Translations under genes and position numbers: made by a program
The notes under the pieces: generated by a model
The model's database searches: none
What the model saw: only the letters and a program-made list of their open reading frames with translations
What the model was told of the DNA's origin: nothing
Shown here: positions 27,790-38,002 of the stretch, one piece after another
Layout of the letters: the number at the start of each line of letters is the position of its first letter
How positions within the stretch are numbered: the first letter of the stretch is position 1
Assembly (NCBI GenBank): GCA_963829545.1
Contig: CAWHIX010000016.1
Location: forward strand, 19,233-83,232
Source of the DNA: JAXGXJ01 sp963829545
GTDB lineage: Bacteria; Actinomycetota; Thermoleophilia; RBG-16-64-13
Length of the DNA: 64,000 nt
Direction of reading: 5' to 3'

Positions 27790-30408
27790 GTGCGAAAGAT
27801 CCATCAGTTCAGCGTCCATCCAGATATCCCCCCGCGGCTGAGCGGGCTGGTCGAGTTGGCGCTCAACCTGCGCTGGACCTGGGATACGCGCTCCTTCAGG
27901 GTGTTCCAGCATCTCGACCCGGAGTTGCTCGAGAAATGCGGAGACAACCCCGTTCTGCTGCTGCGCCGCATCTCACGGGAACGACTGGAGGGGGCGGCCG
28001 AGGATCCGGCGTTCCTCACCCATCTGGATGGTGCGCTCGACGATCTGCGCCGCTACATGGGGGAGAGGGGCTGGTTCCGCCTCCGCTACCCGGATCGGGA
28101 CGATCTGCGCATCGCCTACTTCTGCATGGAGTACGGTTTGAGCGGCTGCCTGCCCATCTACTCCGGTGGCCTGGGCGTACTGGCGGGAGATCATCTGAAG
28201 GCCGCGAGCGGACTCGATCTTCCTCTGGCGGCCGTCGGGCTGCTCTATAACAGGGGCTACTTCACGCAGCGACTGGACGAGGAAGGCTGGCAGCACGAGA
28301 GTTATCGGCTGCAGGACTTCAGCACCCTCCCGTGCGGCCGGTGATGGTCGGCCACGGCTCGAACCCCGGCCATGGTGCGGCCCAGCGGCCTTCGGCCCTG
28401 GGCCCCGACGCGGGCGACTCGCATCTGACCATCCACGTCGATATGCGCGGGAGGCGGGTCTGGGCCAAGGTCTGGAAGGTGCAGGTGGGCCGCGTGCCTC
28501 TGTACCTGCTCGACAGCGCCCTTCCCGAGAACGACCCGACCGCCCAGCGCATCACCAGCGAGCTCTACGGGGGAGGCAGCGAGGAGCGGCTGGCCCAGGA
28601 GTTGCTGCTGGGCATCGGCGGCATGCGGGCCCTCAAGGCCCTTGGCATCCGTCCCCAGACCTGTCACCTGAACGAAGGTCACGCGGTGTTCTCGAGTCTG
28701 GAGCGCATGCGCGAGCTCATGGAGGGCGAGGGGCTCTCCTTCCTCGAGGCGCGGCAGGCCACCGGCGCCGGCACTCTTTTCACCACCCACACCCCCGTCT
28801 CGGCCGGCTTCGACCTCTTCCGGGAGGCGCTCATCGAGAGCTACCTGGGCGACTATCTGGAGGAGATCGGGCTGACGACGGCCGACTTCATGCGCATGGG
28901 GCGCCTTCACGGTGACGACCCCGACGAAGAGTTCAACGTGGCCATCCTGGCTCTTGCGCCAGGCCCCGCGCCGCAATGCCGTCAGCCGCCTGCACCGCCG
29001 CGTTACCGCCCGCATGATGCAGCCCGGCTGGGTGGACTTCCCGCGCTCCGACATGCCCATCTCGTCCGTGACCAACGGGGTGCACACCAAGACCTGGGTG
29101 TCGGCGGAGATGGAACAGCTCTACGACCACTACCTGGGCCCTCGTTGGCGTGACGACGCCTCCTCGCCGGAAGCTTGGCAGCGGGTGGAGCGCATCCCCG
29201 ACCTCGAACTGTGGCGCACGCACACTCGTCTGCGGGAGCGCCTGGTAGCGTACGCGCGCGAACAGAACGAACTACAGGCACAGAAGACGCGAGGCACGTC
29301 GGCGTTCTGGACGAGCGTCGGGCAGCCCCTGCGCTCCGACGCTCTCACCATCGGCTTCGCCCGCCGCTTCGCCACCTACAAGCGGGCCAATCTGCTCTTC
29401 CGCGACCCGGCCCGCCTGAAGGCCATCCTTCTCGACGAGAACCGCCCCGTGCAGATCATCCTGGCCGGGAAGGCCCATCCGCGCGACGGTGCCGGCAAGG
29501 ATCTCATCCGCCACATCCTCGAACTGGTCCGAGCCGAGGGGCTGACCGACCGAGTGGTGTTCCTGGAGGATCACGATCTGAGCAAGGCGGCCATGCTCGT
29601 CCAGGGTGTGGACGTGTGGCTCAATACCCCGCGTCGCCCTAACGAGGCCTGCGGTACCAGCGGGATGAAGGTCGTTCCCAACGGTGGACTCAACCTCTCC
29701 GTGCTCGACGGCTGGTGGGCGGAGGGCTATCGGCCCGGCGTAGGCTGGGCCATAGGGGAGGGGGAGGAGTTCGCCCATAGCGACTACCAGGACGAGTTCG
29801 ACGCCGACTCCCTCTACTCGTTGCTGGAGCGCGAGGTGGTGCCGATGTTCTACGACCGCGACGTGGACGGGGTCCCGCGGTCCTGGATCGCCATGATGAA
29901 GCACTCCATCCGCGTGCTCACTCCGGTCTTCTCAGGCGATCGCATGGTCAAGGATTACACCGAACACTTCTATCTACCGGCCGCTGAGCATTACGAGCGT
30001 CTGGCCGCCGACGGCTTTGTCAAGGCGCGCGAGTTGGCGGCCTGGAAGGACAGTGTGCGCAAGGCCTGGCCCGATGTCCGGGTGACCTCGGTGCAGGAGG
30101 AGGGCGAGCGGGAACTACCTGTGGGGACCGGCCTGCCCGTGACGGCCCGCGTGCACCTGGGCAAGATCGCTCCCTCCGAGGTCGTCGTCCAGGCCTACTA
30201 CAGCCGCCTGCGCTCGGACGGCACCCTGCGCGAGGGTCGGGCGGTCGACCTGGAGTGGACGGGGCAGGACAAGGACGACCAGGTCTACACGGGGACGGTC
30301 CCCAGCCGCACCTCGGGCATGCACGGCTACTCCGTGCGCGTCCTCCCCCGGCACGAAGACGTGCTCGTGCCGCACGAGATGCCGCTCATCACCTGGGAAG
30401 AAGAGTAG
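27790..30408 (+). CDS. glgP: Alpha-glucan (glycogen/maltodextrin) phosphorylase, GT35, frameshifted
   Basis: Splits alpha-1,4-glucan with phosphate to glucose-1-phosphate. About 872 residues. GTG at 27790 begins VRKIHQFSV with the DUF3417-type N-terminal part (LVELALNLRWTWD), then YFCMEYGLSGCLPIYSGGLG. The frame changes near 28335 and near 28960 and returns. HLNEGHAVF, TTHTPVSAG, GFARRFATYKRA, ILAGKAHP and the PLP-site block EACGTSGMKVVPNGG follow. The C-terminal 100 residues form the extra beta domain of the alpha-glucan phosphorylase subgroup (TIGR02094 type). No other glycogen gene is adjacent. Confidence 0.92.
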
Positions 30409-30514
30409 AGCCGTCCGCGTCGTCCCCACGCATACGGAGAAGCTGCGAAGGTAGCCGGGCGAACCGACCTGGCCCAGGCTGGTGACGCGGAGCTAACGGC
30501 CCGGGCAATTGCGG

Positions 30515-30520
30515 TAGCAT
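30515..30520 (+). promoter_or_regulatory. Candidate -10 element six bases before the MFS gene
   Basis: TAGCAT lies six bases upstream of the ATG at 30527, and there is no Shine-Dalgarno site, suggesting a leaderless message. Confidence 0.4.
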
Positions 30521-30526
30521 GCGGTA

Positions 30527-31926
30527 ATGACCCATACCGACCGCACACCACCCGCCGGCCGCTCGACCGAGCCACGATCTCCCGCCGCCCCCCAGCCGTA
30601 CACCCCGCATCTTCTACGGCTGGTACGTGCTGGCCGCGTCGTTCGTCATCCTCTTCCTCAACGCGGGCGGGCCGCTTCGTCATCGGGGTGATGGTGAAGC
30701 CCATGGTCGCCGAACTGGGCTGGAGTCGCAGCGCGGTGTCTGCCGCCATCTTCCTCAATCTGGCCGTGTACGCGGTGGCGGCCATCGTCACGGGCCGTCT
30801 CTACGACCGCTGGGGGCCCAAGTGGGTAATAGCCGGGTCGACCATCCTTTTCTCCGCCGGCTACGCCTTGATGGCGACAATGGATTCGCTCTGGCAGTTC
30901 CACCTCTTCTACGGAGTGCTGGCGGCGGCCGGGTTCGGCGGGACGACGGTCCCCATCTTCGGCTCCATCATCAGCAACTGGTTCGAGAAGTGGAGGGGGC
31001 TGGCGGTGAGCCTGGCTATCGCAGGCAGTTGCCTGGGACAGTTCTTCCTCATCCCCGTCTTCTCGGACATGATCGTCATCTCAGGCTGGCGCAGCACCAC
31101 CCTCTGGATCGCCGCCCTGTCCCTGGTGGTCAACCTGGCGCTGACCTTCGGGGTAATCCGCGGGGACCCGGACAGGTTCGGACTCCATCCTTACGGAAGC
31201 CGCGAGCGGGCGCGTCGAGCGCCCCAGATGGACTCGGCAGCGCCGCTGGATTCGGCAGCGCCGCTGGACTCGGCACCAGCGGTGGTCGCGCCGCCGCCGG
31301 TGGTCTCGGCAATCCCGGTGGTCGTGGCCGGCCGCCGGGATCTCACGCTCTCGGAGGCCATGCGCACCCGCTCCCTATGGCTCTTCACAATCGCCATGTT
31401 CGTATGCGGCGGGGGAGACTACTTCGTCACCACCCATCTCGTCCCCATGGTGACGGACTACGGTCTATCCACCGCCACGGGGGCCGGGATGCTGGCCTGG
31501 CTGGGCCTCGTGAGCCTGGGCGGGGTTCTCCTCTCCGGCCCCGCCTCGGACGCAATCGGCAACAAGATCCCTATCGCCATCACCTTCGGCCTGCGCATCG
31601 TCCTGTTCGTGATGCTGCTCCAGTTCAAGGGAGCCGTGCCGTTCTGGGTGTTCTCGCTGGGCATGGGCTTCACCCTCCTGGTGACGGCGGTCCTCACGCC
31701 CACGTTGGTCAGCGCCCTGTACGGCGTGACCCACATCGGCTTCATATCGGGTTTCATCACGACCGTCCACATGGTGGGAGGGGGGGCGTGGTCTTACCTC
31801 GGCGGACTGGTCTTCGACAGTTCCGGCGACTACGATCTGGCCCTCATGATCTCGGCCGTGGCAGCCGCTGTGGCGCTGGGCTGCACGCTCTTCATCCGTG
31901 AGCGGCGCCACCTACCACCGGTATAG
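30527..31926 (+). CDS. MFS permease (OFA/monocarboxylate-like), frameshifted at N-terminus
   Basis: About 466 residues, 12 predicted TM segments. The N-terminus (MTHTDRTPPAGRSTEP) runs in one frame, RIFYGWYVLAASFVILFLN in a second and the rest (VIGVMVKPMVAELGWSRS) in a third, with changes near 30605 and 30670. FYGWYVLAA at the first helix and ELGWSRSAVSAA are typical of the oxalate/formate antiporter group and related carboxylate carriers; TGRLYDRWGPKWV is motif A. The central loop holds DSAAPL repeats. The substrate is unknown, probably an organic acid. Confidence 0.82.
31231..31274 (+). repeat. In-frame 18-bp tandem repeat in the MFS central loop
   Basis: About two and a half copies of an 18-bp unit encode DSAAPL-DSAAPL-DSAP in the loop between the two halves of the permease. 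The length keeps frame, so copy changes would only alter loop length. Confidence 0.7.
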
Positions 31927-32250
31927 CTACTTCCGCTCCCACTTGGGATCGCCGGCCGCGGCGCAGCCGTGCGCCGGCGTGTTCCCGTGCTCGAGTGTCT
32001 TCGGGTCCGGGTTCGCCAACATGTCTTCGAGCGTCTGCTCGACGTCGTCGAGGGTCAGGGAGTACGCGTACGGGTACGTCCCCGCGATCCGACAGCCGCT
32101 CCTGCTGTCTTCGATGCGATAGCAGCCGTAGTCCAGACGGTTCGGGTCTCGCGCGCGCGACTTGCGCAGCGCCAGTCCCATGTCTGCCGCCACGCGGCGA
32201 AGGCGGGTTTCGCGGTTCTTGTCGTCACCCATAGTCGTGTCGTCACCCAT
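31927..32250 (-). CDS. Small conserved hypothetical protein, 107 residues
   Basis: It starts MGDDTTMGDDKNRE after AGGAGGA nine bases upstream; the doubled MGDD reflects an 18-bp near-duplication that creates a second possible ATG at 32232. The middle, RRVAADMGLALRKSRARDP, then YGCYRIED and LDDVEQTLED, resembles small actinobacterial proteins of unknown function that begin with a short basic helix. The stop directly abuts the end of the converging MFS gene. No function is proposed. Confidence 0.65.
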   Translation of the reverse strand: MGDDTTMGDDKNRETRLRRVAADMGLALRKSRARDPNRLDYGCYRIEDSRSGCRIAGTYPYAYSLTLDDVEQTLEDMLANPDPKTLEHGNTPAHGCAAAGDPKWERK

Positions 32251-32443
32251 GCGTCCGGTCCTCCTAGCCGCTCCGGGACTTGCCTTTCTGTCGTGATGGC
32301 TTCATTGTATCCCCGCGACCGCCCCGCGGCTGTCCCGGCGCCGGCGACCACGTCGTGCCGCGTCCCGCGACCATCACGGAACTGAGCCGTCGTGCACCGA
32401 CGTCTTCCGGGCCCTTCGGGGTGTCTCGTTTCCCTGCTGAGGA

Positions 32444-32449
32444 TAGAAT
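32444..32449 (+). promoter_or_regulatory. Candidate -10 element (TAGAAT) for hisC
   Basis: TAGAAT lies 50 bases upstream of the hisC ATG; a recognisable -35 is lacking. Confidence 0.3.
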
Positions 32450-32498
32450 GCTTCCCAACGGGACGCCTCCCGACGCAAATGGAGCTACTGGAGACCGC

Positions 32499-33548
32499 AT
32501 GATCGACTTTCGCGACAACGTGAAGAGGATGGAGGGCTACGTGCCGGGCGAGCAGCCGCTGCCGGGCGCGAAGGTGGTCAAGCTCAACACCAACGAGAAT
32601 CCCTATCCACCTTCTCCGGAGGTGATGGAGGTCTTGCGGGAGTTCGACGGCGAATGGCTGCGCCGCTATCCCGAGCCGTCAGCCACCTCGGCCCGCGAGG
32701 TCGCGGCCAAGGTCTACGGCCTGCCCGTGGAGTGGATCATGGCGGCAAATGGGAGCGACGAGATGCTGGCCCTCCTGGCCCGGGCGTTCCTCGAGCCCGG
32801 CAAGAAGGTCGCCTATCCCACGCCCACCTACTCGCTGTATGTGACCTTGGCGGATATGCAGGATGCCTCCGCGGTGGAGGTGCCCTACGACGAGGACTTC
32901 AACCTCCCTGTGGAGGGACTGCTGGCAGCCGCGGCCGATCTCACCTTCGTCTGCTCGCCCAACAACCCGTCTGCGACCGTGGCGGCACTCGCCGACCTCG
33001 ACAGACTGGCCGCCGGCCTCTCCGGGGTCCTGGTGGTCGACGAGGCCTATGCCGACTTCGCCGACCAGAACGCGCTGGGCCTGGTCTCCCGCTACGAGAA
33101 CGTCATCGTCCTGCGCACGGTCTCTAAGGGCTACTCGTTGGCCGGGCTCCGGCTGGGCTTTGGCGTGGCAAGTCCCGGGTTGCTGGAGGGGCTCATCAAG
33201 ATCAAGGACAGCTACAACGTGGACTCCGTGGCCCTGCGGCTGGGAGCGGCGGCCCTGAGCGACCAGGCCTGGATGAAGGCCAACGTGGAGAAGGTCAAGC
33301 GTTCCCGGGCGGAGCTCGTCGCGGCGCTCGGCCGGATGGGCTTCCGGCTGTGGCCCACGCAGGCCAACTTCCTCATGGCCCGGCCGCCCCAGGGCGACGC
33401 CGGACGCCTCTATCGGGAACTGCGCGACCGGGGGATCCTCGTCCGCTACTGGGATCGCCCCGGGCTGGCGGACAAGCTCCGCATCACCGTGGGCACGGAC
33501 GACGAGAACCGAGTGTTGATGGAGGCGCTGCAGCAGCTCGTGATCTGA
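32499..33548 (+). CDS. hisC: Histidinol-phosphate aminotransferase (class I/II PLP)
   Basis: Transfers the amino group from glutamate to imidazole-acetol phosphate in histidine synthesis. 349 residues, full length and intact. Features are LNTNENPYPPSPEV at the N-terminus, ANGSDEMLALLARAF, FVCSPNNPSA, VVDEAYADF and the PLP lysine in TVSKGYSLAGLRLG. The Arg in DKLRITVGTDDEN binds substrate carboxylate or phosphate. ATG 32499 is preceded by TGGAG; ATG 32448 is an in-frame alternative. No other his gene is adjacent, so a related aminotransferase role cannot be excluded. Confidence 0.9.
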   Translation: MIDFRDNVKRMEGYVPGEQPLPGAKVVKLNTNENPYPPSPEVMEVLREFDGEWLRRYPEPSATSAREVAAKVYGLPVEWIMAANGSDEMLALLARAFLEPGKKVAYPTPTYSLYVTLADMQDASAVEVPYDEDFNLPVEGLLAAAADLTFVCSPNNPSATVAALADLDRLAAGLSGVLVVDEAYADFADQNALGLVSRYENVIVLRTVSKGYSLAGLRLGFGVASPGLLEGLIKIKDSYNVDSVALRLGAAALSDQAWMKANVEKVKRSRAELVAALGRMGFRLWPTQANFLMARPPQGDAGRLYRELRDRGILVRYWDRPGLADKLRITVGTDDENRVLMEALQQLVI

Positions 33549-33598
33549 ACGCGGGGCAGCGGCCTGCTCGAAGCCCGCGCTTCATCTCCTCTTCCCGC

Positions 33599-33614
33599 CG
33601 CCGGCCTTCCGGCG
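33599..33614 (+). terminator. Candidate terminator hairpin after hisC
   Basis: CGCCGG and CCGGCG pair around CCTT, about 50 bases after the hisC stop. There is no T tract. Confidence 0.3.
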
Positions 33615-33680
33615 CCCGGCCGGCCGCGCTACCCTTGGTGTGCGGGCATGGGCTATACCGCCACGAGGGGAGGCGACGTG

Positions 33681-34319
33681 ATGGAAGACCACGAGATGGA
33701 GAAGCGACTCCACGACCTGGAAACAGAGGTGAAGGAGCTTCTTCTCCATCGTACCTCGGCCAACGTCAACGCCATGCACGACGAGAAGCTGACGCCGGGC
33801 GATCGGATGGCCGACGCGATGGCCAACGGCGCCGGAAGCTGGCGTTTCATCATTGCGTTTCTGGCGTTCCTGTTTACGTGGATCGCGGCGAACGTCGTCG
33901 GCGCGATCTATCACTGGGATCCCTACCCCTTCATCCTTCTGAACCTGATCCTTTCCTGCGTCGCCGCTCTGCAGGCTCCGGTGATCCTGATGAGCCAGAA
34001 CCGCCTGGAGGAAAGGGACCGGCTGAGGGCGGAGAACGATTACGAGGTCAACGTGAAGGCGGAACGACTGCTGGAACACCTCACGGCCGAGATCGAGGGC
34101 CTGAAGATGGGCTTGGTCTCGCTCGGGGCACATCTCGAACCACCTGACGGTCCCACCGGGCGACCTGACGCCTACTGCCTCTTGGCCCTGACGCCCTGCT
34201 CCACGATCATCCCGCCCGTCACCAGAGGGGTGGATGTTGCGGTGATAGGCGTACGTCCCGTCGTGGCGCTCGGTCAATGCACAATGGGGACCCTCCGCGG
34301 CTCCTTACGCGGGCCTTAG
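33681..34319 (+). CDS. DUF1003 membrane protein
   Basis: 212 residues. ATG at 33681 follows GGGGAGG. The N-terminal 50 residues are a charged helix (LHDLETEVKELLLHR), followed by the DUF1003 core: GDRMADAMANGAGSWRF, two membrane segments (IIAFLAFLFTWIAANVVG and PFILLNLILSCVAALQAPVI) and SQNRLEERDRLRAENDYEVN. The C-terminal 50 residues after residue 160 are unlike the family and may be a read-through caused by an indel. Function unknown. Confidence 0.85.
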   Translation: MEDHEMEKRLHDLETEVKELLLHRTSANVNAMHDEKLTPGDRMADAMANGAGSWRFIIAFLAFLFTWIAANVVGAIYHWDPYPFILLNLILSCVAALQAPVILMSQNRLEERDRLRAENDYEVNVKAERLLEHLTAEIEGLKMGLVSLGAHLEPPDGPTGRPDAYCLLALTPCSTIIPPVTRGVDVAVIGVRPVVALGQCTMGTLRGSLRGP

Positions 34320-34364
34320 CGCCCCTTCCTATACTGCACGAAGACAATCACGTGGGGAGGGTCC

Positions 34365-35841
34365 ATGCGTCTGCCTACTGCTGTACTTTCACGCGCACTC
34401 CGTCTCGGCTCGATAGGGGCGGGGCGGCTCTCGATGCTCGGTCTGGTGGCGGCCGCGGTCCTCACCCTGAGCGTGGCGGCGGCCGGCTGCGGGTCGTCCG
34501 ACGAGAACGCGGGTCTGTTCGACAGCTCGACCGTGCACGAGATCACGGTCACCTTCGACCAGGCCGCCTACGACGCGATGATCGAGACCTACCAGGACAG
34601 CGGCGACAAGGATTGGATCGAGGCGACCGTCACCATCGACGGAGAGACCTACGAGAACGTGGGCATGAGGCTCAAGGGCAACTCGTCCATCATGGCGCTT
34701 GGCGGCAGGGGCCCCGCGCAGTTCATGGGCCCCGGGGGCGGCAACGCACCCACCGAGGCAACGCAGGCACCCGGCGCGAGACGAGGCTTCGCCGGACCCA
34801 TGGGTGCGGACATTTCGGCCGACGAGCCGCAGGGACTGCCCTGGCTCGTCGATCTGGACAGGAACGTCGACGGCCAGAACCACGAGGGAGTGGTCGAGTT
34901 CGTGGTCCGTTCGAACAACTCCGAGACGGCGCTCAACGAGGCGGTGGCACTGGAACTCATCGAGGCGGCGGGGCTGGCGTCACAGGACGCCGTCGCCACC
35001 AGCTTCAGCATCAACGGGAGCGAACCGGAGTTGCGCTTGGTCATCGAGAATCCCGACGATCTGTGGATGGCGGACAACTTCGATATCGGCGGCGCCCTGT
35101 ACAAGGCGGAGAGCACCGGCGACTACAGCTACCGGGGGGACGACCCCGACTCCTACGACGAGGTGTTCGACCAGGAGGCCGGCAAGACCAACGCCGACCT
35201 CACCCCGCTGATCGAGTTCCTGGACTTCATCAACAATTCCGACGACGCCACCTTCAACACCGAGCTCTTCAAGCACTTCGACGTCGACTCCTTCGCCACC
35301 TATCTGGCCATGCAGGAGCTCCTGGCCAACTTCGACGACATAGACGGGCCGGGCAACAACTCCTACCTGTACTACGATCCGAAGAGTGGCCAGTTCACGG
35401 TGGTGGCCTGGGACCATAACCTCGCCTTCGGCGGACTGGGGAACATGGGCGGACCGGGGGGCGGCGAGGCGAGGGTCATGCCGGGGGCCGGAGGCCAGGT
35501 CTACATAGTCGAGGGTGACCTTCCCGAGGGCATGAGCCCCGCAGCAGCCTCCCGACGGCATGCAGCTCCCCGGCGACGCGCAGGGGCCCCAGGGGATGCA
35601 GTTTCCGGGGATGATGAAGTCGAACGTCCTCAAGGAGCGGCTCATGGCCGATCCCGAGTTCAAGCAGCTGTATGAAGAGCGGCTTGCGGAGCTGAAGAGC
35701 AAGCTCTACGAGAGTGGGGACGCTTCCGAGATCCTCTCCGAATGGGTGACGGTCCTCAAGACGCAGGCGTCGGACCTGGTGGACGCATCCACCGTCGATG
35801 AGGAAGCGGCCAAGATCAGCGAGTTCTTCACGGCGCAATAG
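34365..35841 (+). CDS. CotH-type kinase lipoprotein (second copy), frameshifted
   Basis: Paralogue of the protein at 11506, about 491 residues. ATG follows GGGGAGGG. A signal peptide ends in a lipobox-like AAGC (Cys about residue 43). Shared blocks are SGDKDWIEATVTIDGE, MRLKGNSSIM, VRSNNSETALNEAVALEL, LYKAESTGDYSYRG, DDIDGPGNNSYLYY and VAWDHNLAFGG, so active-site residues are kept. It differs in a Gly/Pro/Met/Gln-rich loop in the last third, where the frame changes near 35540. The C-terminus (DPEFKQLYEERLAELKSKL) also matches the first copy. Here the gene stands alone, without VTC or DUF4353 partners. Confidence 0.87.
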
Positions 35842-35889
35842 AGTTTCCACGGCCGCCGCGCGCTGCCGGCGGGCGGCGCGGCTTGGCCG

Positions 35890-37245
35890 CTACTCCCTGA
35901 CCTGCACCATCAGCTTGAAGGCGCCTCCCAGGTCGTCTTCGTCCAGGAGGTTGGCCAGCACGGTCGCCTGTCTGTCGGCCTCCAGGGGGTCGGGCTCGCT
36001 CGTCGCTACTCCAGGCTGAAGCGCCCCGAGCGGGTCAGAAGCGGTCCCGGCGAGTGTCTCGCGCAGCGCCCGCAACTCGTCCTCTGCTCCTCCGCCGCGC
36101 AGGAAGCCGGCCAGGGTGGTGAAGAGGACGGTCTCGAAGCCCTCGTTGCGTCCGTGCAGATCGAGCGCGGCGAAGTCGACGTCGGCGGTCAGGTCCTGCC
36201 TGCCCGCCCGGGCGAGGGGGTCGAGCACGAGCTGGTGCTTGAAATAGCCCCGGACGGTCCGCCGGCGCCGCCTGCGGTCTTCGAGTCCCCACCGAGGTTC
36301 GCCGGACTTCCGGTCAGCCGCCGCCGGACTGGAGAACCACTCTCCATAGTCGAAATTCACGAGACTCCCCGAGGGCATGAGTGCGGCCACCTGCCGCAGG
36401 AGATCGCCGAGACCGGGGAAGACCTCAAGGATGCCGTCCTGGCTGAAGGTCGCCAGGCGCCGCGGGTCGAGCGTGCCAAAGAGCATCTCTATCTCGGCCC
36501 CCGCCGCGTCCGACACCTCGCCCCAGATCTGTGCGAGGCCAGGCGCCGTCGCCTGCGCGCTCCCGGCCGACGCGGCCCGACCAGCCTGCGCAGCCTGCGT
36601 GGCCTCCACCGCCCGTACATACGCCTCCCGTGTGGTGGCCCCCCCGACGTCGAGCAGATGCACCGGGATCGTGTCCAGGAACTCGTTCCCCACCATCACC
36701 ACCGGACGGGTGCCGGCGCAGGCCTCGGCGAGATCCGAGCCCCAGCCGATATCCCAGCCGGCGGCCGACAGCCCAGCCAGGGCGGCGGCCTGCGTCTCTC
36801 GCAGTCGCGTGCCCACCTCCACGATGCGGTAGCTCACTCGCTCTCGCAACTCCGGCCGCTCGGCCTGCCAGAAGCGGAGAATCCCCTGGGCCAGGTGTCC
36901 CTCGCCGCCGCCCAGTTCGACGATGCTCGGGCGCGCGACGAGCGCGGGGCGGCCGCCGACAGCTGGCTCCTCCGCAGCACAGGCGGCCATCGACCCGTCG
37001 AGGAGTTCGGTGACCAGCCTCGCCACGCTCCGGTTGAAGAAGGGCGACAAAGCCGGGGCGGTCGAGAAATCGCCCCCGTGCCGTAGGAAGCGCTCGGCCC
37101 GGCTGTAGTAGCCCAGGGTGGGATGCGTCAGGGCCATCTCCATGAAGCGGGCGAAGGTGACCTGCCCGCCTTCGGCGGCAATCGCCTCGGCGAGCGACGA
37201 GGGGGCGGGGGAGGGCGACGCGTCCGGATCCGGGGTAGCGTTCAT
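35890..37245 (-). CDS. SAM-dependent methyltransferase, MidA/NDUFAF7 family
   Basis: 451 residues, ATG at 37245 (the longer frame to 37671 lacks homology). The family is defined by ITFARFMEMALTHPTLGYY-like and FLRHGGDFSTAPALSPFF near the N-terminus, and the SAM motif ELGGGEGHLAQGIL. VGNEFLDTIPVHLL and NFDYGEWF are conserved. Mitochondrial NDUFAF7 dimethylates an arginine of a complex I subunit; the bacterial substrates are unknown. The gene appears leaderless, with TATACT six bases before the ATG, and converges on the second CotH. Confidence 0.87.
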   Translation of the reverse strand: MNATPDPDASPSPAPSSLAEAIAAEGGQVTFARFMEMALTHPTLGYYSRAERFLRHGGDFSTAPALSPFFNRSVARLVTELLDGSMAACAAEEPAVGGRPALVARPSIVELGGGEGHLAQGILRFWQAERPELRERVSYRIVEVGTRLRETQAAALAGLSAAGWDIGWGSDLAEACAGTRPVVMVGNEFLDTIPVHLLDVGGATTREAYVRAVEATQAAQAGRAASAGSAQATAPGLAQIWGEVSDAAGAEIEMLFGTLDPRRLATFSQDGILEVFPGLGDLLRQVAALMPSGSLVNFDYGEWFSSPAAADRKSGEPRWGLEDRRRRRRTVRGYFKHQLVLDPLARAGRQDLTADVDFAALDLHGRNEGFETVLFTTLAGFLRGGGAEDELRALRETLAGTASDPLGALQPGVATSEPDPLEADRQATVLANLLDEDDLGGAFKLMVQVRE

Positions 37246-37251
37246 CGCCGG

Positions 37252-37257
37252 AGTATA
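37252..37257 (-). promoter_or_regulatory. Candidate -10 element six bases before the MidA-like gene
   Basis: TATACT on the minus strand, six bases upstream of ATG; no Shine-Dalgarno site. Confidence 0.5.
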
Positions 37258-37342
37258 GCCCGGCAGATGTGCCCCAGTACCATCCGCGAGCCCGTCACAA
37301 GTTCTGTGCAATCCCCCGGTCTTTGTTTCCGCCCCTACTGGG

Positions 37343-37348
37343 TATAGT
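37343..37348 (+). promoter_or_regulatory. Candidate -10 element (TATAGT) for the PRC-barrel gene
   Basis: TATAGT lies 72 bases upstream of the PRC-barrel ATG. The -35 region is weak. Confidence 0.35.
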
Positions 37349-37419
37349 GAGGGTCGTAAGCTCCCCGTGATCCAGGGATCGGGGACCAGAAGCCGACCTC
37401 TCCTCGGAAAGGACCAGCG

Positions 37420-37809
37420 ATGGCAGACAAGGACGAAGTGGGAATGTGGACCGGCCGCGAACTGCTCGACGCGGACGGCGACAAGATCGGCACCGTCGAC
37501 GATGTCCGCTACGGTGAAAAGACTCTGGGTCTCACCTGGCTGGTCGTGAAGTCCGGGCTGTTGGGGACGAAGCAGATCCTGGTGCCGGCGGCTGAGGTCC
37601 GCCGGGAAGGCGAGCACTTGGTCGTGCCGTTCGACAAGGACTTCGTCAAGCATGCCCCGGAGGCCGAGCACGACAAGTATGTCCTCGAGGAAGAGGAGCG
37701 GAGCGTCTGCTCGTACTACGGTCTCGACTACGTGTCGTCACTCACCCGGGCGGAGGAAGGTTGCATCGAGGGCGACGACGAGGACGTGGATTCCGGCGGC
37801 GACTCGTAG
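37420..37809 (+). CDS. PRC-barrel domain protein
   Basis: 129 residues, start after AAAGGA. The barrel spans residues 8-75 (ELLDADGDKIGTVDDVRYG, LTWLVVKSGLLGTKQILVPA, VVPFDKDFVKHAP), followed by a short helical part and an acidic tail (EGDDEDVDSGGDS). PRC-barrel proteins occur in photosynthetic reaction centres, RimM and stress-related actinobacterial proteins; this stand-alone type is usually linked to stress or general adaptation. The gene is intact. Confidence 0.88.
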   Translation: MADKDEVGMWTGRELLDADGDKIGTVDDVRYGEKTLGLTWLVVKSGLLGTKQILVPAAEVRREGEHLVVPFDKDFVKHAPEAEHDKYVLEEEERSVCSYYGLDYVSSLTRAEEGCIEGDDEDVDSGGDS

Positions 37810-38002
37810 CTCCATAGGGGGGTCCAAGCGCCCGAAGGGCGGACCTTCGGAATGGAAGAGCCGAATGATGGAGAGCGCGAGGAGACTCTGAATCACCGGC
37901 GCCATCGCGGTCACCTCCGTAGCGGCTTTCACCCTTTTCGGCGGGTATGCCGTGGCGACCATCGTGGACGGTTGGACGGCCGGGAACCTGCCTACGAGCT
38001 CG

